Below are positions 57,514 to 64,000 of a stretch of 64,000 nt of DNA, one piece after another (the first letter of the stretch is position 1; each line of letters begins with the position of its first letter). The notes beneath the pieces were generated by a model. It worked only from the letters and a program-made list of their open reading frames with translations. It was not told where the DNA came from and searched no databases. Position numbers and translations under genes: made by a program. This DNA comes from Neobacillus dielmonensis. Its GTDB lineage: Bacteria > Bacillota > Bacilli > Bacillales > Cytobacillaceae. Location: the NCBI RefSeq assembly GCF_000612665.1, contig NZ_HG942076.1, forward strand, positions 233,745 through 297,744, given 5' to 3'.

Positions 57514-57993
57514 ATGGAATTTATAAGAAAATTACTAGAGTCGCTTCATTTGGGTAATCGCTATAATAAAATTCTTATTGCTGAACAAATAGAAAGGGAT
57601 TTCAATACCTCTTATCCAGTATACGTGGATTACTTTCTATCTTATGAAATAGGGTCTATAAATTTGCCCAGCTCTATCATTGAAGAAATGAGAAATGATT
57701 TTGAGTTTAATGTTTGGTTTTTAAACCACTATATTATAGTTATGTTTTCCTATGGGTGGATTATAGGGTTCTTAAGTAAATACAACACTAAATATGATCA
57801 GTTGAATAAAGTCATATATGAATTTAACGAGGAAGCAAAAGAACATTTATTATCCTCTGCAAATAATATCCTTAATTACTTTGGTCACCAGGAGATAGCA
57901 AATATTTACACGACTTGTGGTAGCAACATGTTTCACGAAGGTAAGGATGCAGGAAAAGCATATAATGGTAGCGTAGAGATTAATAAACTATAA
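57514..57993 (+). CDS. Hypothetical protein, 159 residues
   Basis: The ATG at 57514 has AAAGGGGGAAAGTATC just before it; an earlier in-frame start would overlap the neighbouring gene. One hydrophobic helix (LNHYIIVMFSYGWIIGFL) lies in the middle; the C-terminal half is hydrophilic helical. No recognised family. Followed by two more small genes on the same strand. Confidence 0.6.
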   Translation: MEFIRKLLESLHLGNRYNKILIAEQIERDFNTSYPVYVDYFLSYEIGSINLPSSIIEEMRNDFEFNVWFLNHYIIVMFSYGWIIGFLSKYNTKYDQLNKVIYEFNEEAKEHLLSSANNILNYFGHQEIANIYTTCGSNMFHEGKDAGKAYNGSVEINKL

Positions 57994-58041
57994 AATTTTG
58001 TACCATATGACAGTATAATTTCCCCTTGGAGGATTCAAAAG

Positions 58042-58197
58042 ATGAGTTTCATAGATCTTAAAGGCATCATTTTCGATACTGCGACCTTAATTTCTATTAT
58101 TGCGATTAATATGACAGTGATTGGTTTAACATCTTTAGCGGAAACTAAAAAAAATAATCGGGGTCGATTACGGAAGGTTTCTTGTAAAGAAATATAG
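58042..58197 (+). CDS. Small membrane protein, 51 residues
   Basis: ATG at 58042 behind TTGGAGGATTCAAAAG. One hydrophobic helix (residues 8-30, ATLISIIAINMTVIGLTSLA) followed by a basic tail (KKNNRGRLRKVS). Lies between two larger genes and is followed 14 bases later by a protein with two predicted membrane helices; likely co-transcribed. Function unknown. Confidence 0.6.
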   Translation: MSFIDLKGIIFDTATLISIIAINMTVIGLTSLAETKKNNRGRLRKVSCKEI

Positions 58198-58210
58198 AAT
58201 TGTGGGTCCC

Positions 58211-59365
58211 ATGAGAATTTATGAAATGCTGATTGTATTTGCTATCATAAACGTCTTTTCTTTATTCTTTATAGTTATTGAGAACCCCAGTTTTAGGCTA
58301 ATATTATCTATTTTGCTCACTGTTAGTCTAGTATTTGCAATTTATTACTTTTTTGCTTATATCATTTCCGAGAATTGGCGAGTAAAAAAGCAGATTTATG
58401 AGGATGAACTCCTAGGATTATATTATGAGAGTGATAGTTTTAAGCATCAAGAAGCGGATGTTCTAACCAAAATGAGTGGAGGTTCTAGAACAAGCAAGAA
58501 ACTGTCAAGCAATATCATCAGTTACTTCGATACATATAATAGTGATTCGCAGCTTGCATTTTCTGAGGTTTTTGGAAAGGACTCTGTAATTTACGATTAT
58601 TCGAAAAAGACTCGAAGAAAAATCAAGAAGAAGTATGGAACTTCCCCCTACCTATACCGTAAGCAGCCAAATGGTATTTATGACATTTCCTATGAATACT
58701 TCCAATTGTTTCGGAGCAGTGAGCAGCAGTTTAAATGGACGTTTGAGATTTTTAGGCTTTTTGATGGAGACCGTTCCATTAATCAATTATTTGACCTCAT
58801 TCGATTATACAACTTCACCAGAATTGTGACCCACCTTAACTTATTTGGGTATAACGAATCCATCTATAATTATAAGTTTATCGAATACTTGGTTGGTTAT
58901 TATTATCATGCAACCTCGATAACAGACGAGGAAGTGGCCACGATAGAGGATTTACCTCACCTCAAAGAGGTAGAAAAATATACATACTTACAGCTCATTC
59001 AATTTATGTTTGACGTTGAGGATCAACCGCGAGATGCAGCTTTTCTTCAGAAGGCATACACGATTTCTGAAGACATCATTTTAAATCATAAGTATCATGG
59101 CTTGTTAACTGAAGAAGAACGCATACTTCTTTTATTAGACAAGACGTTAGAACTGAACAACCCATTACTGAAGAAATTATTTACTGACATGCTGGATAAG
59201 TACTATCTCAAGAACCAAGGAATGGCAATACCTTCAACACTCAACCTAGAACGAATTAAAACCTATATTAAGGAATATCAGCAACAAAGAGCAAGATACC
59301 ATGTCGTTTCCATCGAGGAATTATTTGAGCAAAATGCACAGTCACGGGAAACAGTATTCTCTTAG
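58211..59365 (+). CDS. Hypothetical protein with two N-terminal membrane helices
   Basis: 384 residues from the ATG at 58211; a GTG at 58202 is an alternative. Two hydrophobic helices (about 5-24 and 30-52) lead to a long helical cytosolic region, basic near 130-150 (KKTRRKIKKKYG), with no known motif. The stop codon is 10 bases before a GGGACGGTTCT element. Co-transcribed with the small membrane protein at 58042. Family not recognised. Confidence 0.65.
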   Translation: MRIYEMLIVFAIINVFSLFFIVIENPSFRLILSILLTVSLVFAIYYFFAYIISENWRVKKQIYEDELLGLYYESDSFKHQEADVLTKMSGGSRTSKKLSSNIISYFDTYNSDSQLAFSEVFGKDSVIYDYSKKTRRKIKKKYGTSPYLYRKQPNGIYDISYEYFQLFRSSEQQFKWTFEIFRLFDGDRSINQLFDLIRLYNFTRIVTHLNLFGYNESIYNYKFIEYLVGYYYHATSITDEEVATIEDLPHLKEVEKYTYLQLIQFMFDVEDQPRDAAFLQKAYTISEDIILNHKYHGLLTEEERILLLLDKTLELNNPLLKKLFTDMLDKYYLKNQGMAIPSTLNLERIKTYIKEYQQQRARYHVVSIEELFEQNAQSRETVFS

Positions 59366-60001
59366 GGCTCCACCGGGACGGTTCTCATGGCACCATTAGG
59401 AACGGTTCATAATAAAACTAAATAAACGTTTATTTAAAAATCATATCAAAACCTACCAATCGTTTGTTTAAATCGGCGGCAATCATTGATAGGTAGAGCC
59501 TTGAATGTTAACAATCCCATAAATGATGTCATTAAAGCAAACGTTTATTTAAAAGCGCAAATATACATGCCAATGCATTTCCAAAAACAATTAGAAAAAA
59601 ATTTGTAGCTAAATAAACGTTTAATTAAACTCATGGCATATTACCACCGGAACCGTCCCCCTGGCTCCATCTTTTATGCCTCGGAACCTCTCCATTAATT
59701 TCGGTGCTTGTCATGACCAATTTTTATCGAAGATTGATAGGTTTTAAGTTAAATAGAAAATGGTAAAATGAAGTGGGATTTAAATATTATTGGGGTGGTT
59801 GGTTGTGGCTCTTCTTTCCGTTTCGGGAAGGAGATGATAATCATGGAGACAGTTCTTCTCCTCTTCAGGCTGTCGACCATTATCCCACCAATCCAATTTT
59901 ATTATGTTATGCTAATTTATAATATTTAGCAAAAGGCACTGTTAAAATATAGAGAATCGCCCTTACCGGCCATTTTCCAGCATCTTGAGGTGAGAGATTT
60001 C
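59366..60001. repeat. Repeat segment and AAACGTTT palindromes upstream of TerD fusion gene
   Basis: 59361-59526 is duplicated at 62869-63052. Element cores at 59375-59385 (+) and 59649-59659 (-). AAATAAACGTTTATTTA at 59422-59439, plus related copies near 59539 and 59613. A long inverted repeat (TTATTGGGGTGGTTGG near 59790 and CCCACCAATCCAATTT near 59884) brackets the possible 28-codon frame at 59843. Confidence 0.65.
59843..59929 (+). CDS. Possible 28-residue hydrophobic peptide
   Basis: ATG preceded by AAGGAGATGATAATC, a good ribosome site. The product (METVLLLFRLSTIIPPIQF, then YYVMLIYNI) is hydrophobic. The frame lies inside a long inverted repeat. It could be a type I toxin-like or leader peptide, or chance; evidence is weak. 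Confidence 0.25.
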   Translation: METVLLLFRLSTIIPPIQFYYVMLIYNI

Positions 60002-62821
60002 ATGAAAGAAATGATTCGTGGTGAAAAGGTTACTTTATCAACCTATACACCCGACTTCCAACTGCAGGTAGAAGTACATATTGAATCCTCAACGGAAATC
60101 GACATTGCTTGTTTTGGTCTCAGTGAAGCGAATTTGCTATCAGATGAGCGTTATATGATTTTCTATAATCAGACCCAGTCGCCTAATCAGGAAATCGAGC
60201 TTCTTTCCTATAAAAGCGGAAACGGTAAATTTCTGATTGATTTATCCAATCTTCCTTCCACTATTCAGCATATCGTATTTACTGCGGCCATTGATGGAGA
60301 GGGCAGCATGTCCATGATAGAAAAAGGATCGATTATCATCTCAGCTAAAGGTCATCCTATCTTAAACTATCCGCTAAAATCCAGTGATTTTAAAACCGAA
60401 AAGGCGATTATCCTATCAGAAATTTATTACAAATCCTTTTGGAAAGTGGCAGCGGTCGGACGCGGATTTAATGGTGGGCTCGCAGCCTTGATACAGCACT
60501 TTGGAGGAGAGGTAGAAGAAGCATCTCAAAAGCCTTCCCATCCAACCCCCGTATTCCAACAGGTGACGGACGAAACTCCTTCAAAAACACATCCATCCAC
60601 CGAAATGGAAACGGCTCCAAAGACGGAAGCCCCTGGTTTACCAATCTATTCTTTGGACATAGAAACACGATTCATGTTGGATACGCTTGATTTTGAGGAG
60701 AGAAAGACCGAACTATCCAAGCTTGAAAAAGAATCCTTTCTCTTTTTCAAAGAATTACTAGAGGAAAATATGGAAAACGTAGAGATTGATGAGAAAGATT
60801 TTTCCATAAGTTTCGATCATTTACGATTTAACAAATACATAGATGTTCTCGTCAACATCATTGGGGAACTTGAAAATGAGCTTGATCTCCTTCACGAAAG
60901 CGAAGAGGATTTAGACGAAGAAAAAGTGAAGCTCTATGCAGCAACACTATGTATAGCGTGCCATTATCGGTATCCATTGGGGCTGTACAACGACCTATCA
61001 ACCATTCACGACTATATTGCGAATAAAGTGCAAGAGGTTCCTAGATTTGAAAAGTTCTTTCAACTCTCATTCCAGTTAGAGACATTTTGCCCCGAGGCTA
61101 TTCCTTTTTACAAACATCCCTTTAAAGGGGCATCACTGACAGATTATTTCCAAAAAGAGACTGCCGGTGCGGATGAGGACGTATCCCTCGCCTACTATAG
61201 GATTCAACAATACCTTTATGTCATCTCTTTGGAGACCAATAAGGACTGGATTTACCCTGAAGAGCGAGAGTTCTCCTATTGGGAAGTAAAAGTGATCATG
61301 GAAGATTTGCTTTCTAAGCTTCGGAATGACTTAAGGAAAGCTTATTTACAAGAAGACGACTGTGAAATAAAGCGGATCGTTTATGCGATCCATTTAGTCT
61401 CCAATTATTTTATCGGCCTAAATGGAGGAACATCGATGAAACCTGAAGAGATTTCATTTGACGATCACCTCGATGCCAACTATTTGAATATCAATCTATT
61501 AGGGGAATCCCTCTACAATACTTCCCTTACTTATGCAAATGATGTTCGTATTTTAGGTTCAAAAGGACATGGTGTTGCGGCAGAGCGAGCCAATCACATC
61601 ATGGATCGAATTCAAGGGAAAGATGCTGAACTCCTTGGGGATGACAATAAGCCAAATGGAGCTGACCGCAGAATTGGCAGCGAAATGATTCAAACGAAGT
61701 ATTGCAAGACCGGCGGAAAATGTATCAGTGAATGCTTTGAAAATGGAAAATTCCGCTATCAAACGGATGGAAAACCCATGACCATTGAAGTTCCAAAGGA
61801 TAAGTATGATGATGCGATTAAAAGCATGCAGGACCGTATTCAGCGTGGGGATATGAAGGATTTAGGGATTACCGACCCTGAACGTGCAAAGGACATTATC
61901 AAAAAAGGAAATGTATCCTATAAAACCGCTCAGAGAATTGCCAAAGCAGGAACCGTTGAAGGCCTTCTCTATGATTCTAGTACAGGGGTGATTCAAGCAT
62001 CACAGGCATTCGGTATATCCGTCTCGATTTCACTTGCTCAAAGCATTTGGCGCGGTGAAGATCTGGATGAAGCTGTTTCGGATGCGGTCAAAAGTGGTTC
62101 AAAGGTCTTTGGTCAATCCTTAGCACAACATATTGTAACAAAGCAGCTTGGCCGGACAGCGGTTGAAAAAAGCTTACGCCCGATGACAGACTTTGTGACC
62201 AATAAGATGCTTGGGTCAAAGGCCTCAGCCAAAATCGTCAATACATTTGTAAGGGGCTCGAGCCAAAAAGCGATTAGCGGAGTTGCTGCGACCAATCAAT
62301 TATCAAAATTTTTAAGAGGAAATGTGGTCACCGTTGCCGTGACAACGGCTGTAATGTCTAGCGGGCATATCTATGATGCAATTGAAGGAAGAATTTCAGG
62401 AAAGCAATTATTTAAAAATATCAGTACCGCCGGCGCAGGTGTAGGCGGTGCAGCCATTGGCGCTTCCTTGGGTTCGGTTGTCCCTGTGGTTGGAACCTTG
62501 GTTGGAGGAATGGTCGGAGGCTGGGTTGGAGGAAAAGTCTCCAAATCCGTACTGGATAAAGTAATCGAAGATGATGCTGTCGCCATCTATGAACAATTAA
62601 AAGATGTATTTGTTGCTTCAATTGAAGAGCTCCAGCTCGACCGTGATGAAGTCAATTTCATCATGGATTATGTATTCGACCAGAAACAATTGCCGAAGAA
62701 ACTCAAGCTCATCTATGCATCCAATAATCGAGAAGAGTATATTGAAGAGGTAATCGATCCTTATATTGAAGCCACCTTAAAGGCGCGGCCAAAGATAAGA
62801 AACGTCTACGCACTTAACTGA
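60002..62821 (+). CDS. TerD-domain fusion with a glycine-zipper, membrane-associated C terminus
   Basis: 939 residues from the ATG at 60002 (GAGGTGAGAGATTTC before). Residues 1-175 are a TerD domain (FYNQTQSPN, IDLSNLPSTIQHIVFTA, WKVAAVGRGFNGGLAALI). The usual Asp-rich calcium loop is replaced by YKSGNGKFLID. A Pro/Thr linker (175-215) and a helical region (220-500) follow. Residues 515-660 form a conserved-looking block with HGVAAERANHIMDR, NGADRRIGSEMIQTKYC and a C-x5-C-x3-C set (568, 574, 578). The end (about 660-860) is hydrophobic, with a glycine zipper at 811-844 (AGAGVGGAAIGASLGSVVP). TerD proteins link to membrane stress and, in Ter systems, phage resistance. A membrane-active effector controlled by TerD is inference. 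Confidence 0.82.
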   Translation: MKEMIRGEKVTLSTYTPDFQLQVEVHIESSTEIDIACFGLSEANLLSDERYMIFYNQTQSPNQEIELLSYKSGNGKFLIDLSNLPSTIQHIVFTAAIDGEGSMSMIEKGSIIISAKGHPILNYPLKSSDFKTEKAIILSEIYYKSFWKVAAVGRGFNGGLAALIQHFGGEVEEASQKPSHPTPVFQQVTDETPSKTHPSTEMETAPKTEAPGLPIYSLDIETRFMLDTLDFEERKTELSKLEKESFLFFKELLEENMENVEIDEKDFSISFDHLRFNKYIDVLVNIIGELENELDLLHESEEDLDEEKVKLYAATLCIACHYRYPLGLYNDLSTIHDYIANKVQEVPRFEKFFQLSFQLETFCPEAIPFYKHPFKGASLTDYFQKETAGADEDVSLAYYRIQQYLYVISLETNKDWIYPEEREFSYWEVKVIMEDLLSKLRNDLRKAYLQEDDCEIKRIVYAIHLVSNYFIGLNGGTSMKPEEISFDDHLDANYLNINLLGESLYNTSLTYANDVRILGSKGHGVAAERANHIMDRIQGKDAELLGDDNKPNGADRRIGSEMIQTKYCKTGGKCISECFENGKFRYQTDGKPMTIEVPKDKYDDAIKSMQDRIQRGDMKDLGITDPERAKDIIKKGNVSYKTAQRIAKAGTVEGLLYDSSTGVIQASQAFGISVSISLAQSIWRGEDLDEAVSDAVKSGSKVFGQSLAQHIVTKQLGRTAVEKSLRPMTDFVTNKMLGSKASAKIVNTFVRGSSQKAISGVAATNQLSKFLRGNVVTVAVTTAVMSSGHIYDAIEGRISGKQLFKNISTAGAGVGGAAIGASLGSVVPVVGTLVGGMVGGWVGGKVSKSVLDKVIEDDAVAIYEQLKDVFVASIEELQLDRDEVNFIMDYVFDQKQLPKKLKLIYASNNREEYIEEVIDPYIEATLKARPKIRNVYALN

Positions 62822-62830
62822 TTATTTATC

Positions 62831-62869
62831 AAAAACGCCTCAGCGGAATCATACCGTAGAGGCGTTTTT
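62831..62869 (+). terminator. Terminator after TerD fusion gene
   Basis: 11-bp stem AAAAACGCCTC/GAGGCGTTTTT beginning 10 bases after the stop. Confidence 0.88.
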
Positions 62870-63256
62870 CTTAGGGCTCCACGGGGACCGTCCCCACGGG
62901 GACGGTTCTCATGGCGCCATTAGGAACGGTTCATAATAAAACTAAATAAACGTTTATTTAAAAATCATATCAAAACCTAACAATCGTTTGTTTAAATCGG
63001 CGGCAATCATTGATAGGTAGCGCCTTTGAATGTTAACAATCCCATAAATGAGAGGGAAAGTTTCCTTGGTACTGCCGTGCTTGAATTCCCAATAGCTTAT
63101 ACGCAAAAAAGACGGTACGTAATGAGTGTACTGTCTTTCCATTCTGTCTTTCTTAGTTTAGAATCACACCATAAGAAGCACGAGGGTACCAATAGAACCG
63201 TCCCCATGGTTCAATCAAACAATAGGCGGCATACGGGGTGTGACTGGCACCACAAT
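62869..63256. repeat. Two duplicated segments and elements
   Basis: 62869-63052 copies 59361-59526 (element core 62899-62909 (+), plus GGGACCGTCCC at 62884-62894). 63061-63211 copies 34009-34188, including the hairpin GACGGTACG/TGTACTGTC at 63111-63135 and element 63194-63204 (-). The two duplicated blocks directly adjoin. Confidence 0.8.
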
Positions 63257-63774
63257 CTACTGCTTCTCAAGCCCGTTAACATCGATAAATGGTGTTGCAC
63301 CTCCGGTGACGCTCGGGAGGCGTCCGTCCCATTTTTCCAGGGCTTTTTCTTGGACTTCGATTTGTTTCAATTGAATTAATTCCGGGGTGACTTCTTGTTT
63401 CTTTAGCTGCAGTGCTTCAGCAATGGCAGGGTCCACAATGCGGGTGCGGTAATCCATTCCAATTTCCTGATAGAGCTTATTGACCGCTTCGGGATCAACT
63501 GAATAGTTGACAGCGACCTTTGTCGTTACCATTTGAAGATCCTTTGAGGATGCTGGGAACTTTCTTCCTTCTGGACACGAACCTCAACCTGTTGAACCGA
63601 TTGGACGAATGGTATCCTAAAATGAAGACCCTCCGATAAAATGGTCGGCTTAACGGCTCCCAATTGCACCAGCACCCCCCTGTTCCCAGATTCGACAGTA
63701 GTTACCGAAGCAAATCCCACAACCACAATTACCAGCACAATGAGTCCAATCATTATCGATTTTGTATATTTCAC
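63257..63774 (-). pseudogene. Broken second copy of the prohibitin-like gene
   Basis: Aligns with the intact gene at 23918-24718, but (1) a 4-base deletion at about 63553 shifts the frame, (2) an in-frame 282-base deletion removes residues 124-217 and rejoins at a CAGTGCTTC-type short direct repeat, and (3) the start codon is GTG instead of ATG. Upstream and downstream flanks are similar too, so a larger segment was duplicated. No functional protein is expected. Confidence 0.9.
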
Positions 63775-63850
63775 ACCGTACCCACCCTTTAAAAATTCCC
63801 CATTAAACAAATATGAAAACAAGAGAGACTTAATACCCGAAGACACCACA

Positions 63851-63985
63851 GGGACGGTTCTACTGGCTACGTACCACATTGGCGGTTCTTGTAGCTCTTT
63901 TGCTTTGGAGGCATTGATGGCGCAGGGACAGTTCCCATGGCCACACATATCATCAGTTGATAAAGAGAACCACAAGAACCGTCCC
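63851..63985. repeat. GGGACGGTTCT elements x3 upstream of prohibitin pseudogene
   Basis: Cores at 63851-63861 (+), 63925-63935 (+, degenerate) and 63975-63985 (-); the right edge of the window is within this cluster. Confidence 0.75.
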
Positions 63986-64000
63986 CCTGGTATCGTCCCC

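Noticed and set aside
7755..63985. GGGACGGTTCT copies as a CRISPR array
   Set aside because: Copies are scattered over 56 kb in both orientations with no regular spacing and no cas genes, so this is a dispersed repeat.

Overview
The window looks like a chromosomal stretch of a low-GC, endospore-forming member of the Bacillaceae (Bacillus/Neobacillus type). The signs are AT-rich intergenic DNA with strong GGAGG-type ribosome sites, a GerP-like spore protein, the DUF1659/DUF2922/YvrJ trio, DUF3231, a YesM/YesN-type two-component pair, an AcoR-type sigma-54 activator and a CcpA cre box. No rRNA, tRNA, CRISPR array or transposase gene was found.

Layout. (1) 1-7660, minus strand: three large genes that look like a defence or stress module. 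They are a protein with an RX4H (HEPN-like) tail, a zinc-ribbon/HEPN-like/STAND NTPase, and a giant alpha-solenoid protein that runs off the left edge. (2) 8005-12951: a complete D-galactonate operon (IclR regulator, ketodeoxy-sugar kinase, aldolase, dehydratase, MFS transporter) behind a double palindromic operator. (3) 13469-16662: UDP-GlcNAc 2-epimerase, a GerP-like peptide and a secreted rhamnogalacturonan-type acetylesterase with a cre box. (4) 17059-21012: an SDR dehydrogenase and a hydrolase behind a sigma-54 promoter with an upstream palindrome, next to their likely activator. (5) 21280-24718: small DUF proteins, a lipoprotein and a prohibitin-like SPFH protein. (6) 25457-27565: a DarT1/NADAR DNA ADP-ribosylation toxin-antitoxin pair with an unknown companion. 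(7) 28038-32561: a TetR-controlled acyl-CoA utilisation cluster whose ligase gene carries a frameshift. (8) 34209-37989: potABCD polyamine importer. (9) 38936-43150: a decayed hydrolase, a HEPN protein between direct repeats, a DHFR-like protein and DUF3231. (10) 43542-52857: a sugar ABC importer with its two-component system, an ASRT-domain protein, a cupin sugar isomerase-like protein and a truncated divergent binding protein. (11) 52847-62821: an accessory region of mostly unrecognised genes: a Sel1-repeat/HEPN-like protein, three related exported coiled-coil proteins, several orphan proteins and a 939-residue TerD-domain fusion with a membrane-like glycine-zipper end. (12) 63257-63774: a broken second copy of the prohibitin gene.

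The most striking feature outside the genes is a family of about 40 short intergenic elements with the core GGGACGGTTCT (either orientation) that very often begin right at a stop codon. They are accompanied by five pairs of longer duplicated intergenic segments, minisatellite-like 9-bp expansions and AAACGTTT palindromes. One copy supplies the last codons and stop of the epimerase gene, and copies bracket both prohibitin loci.
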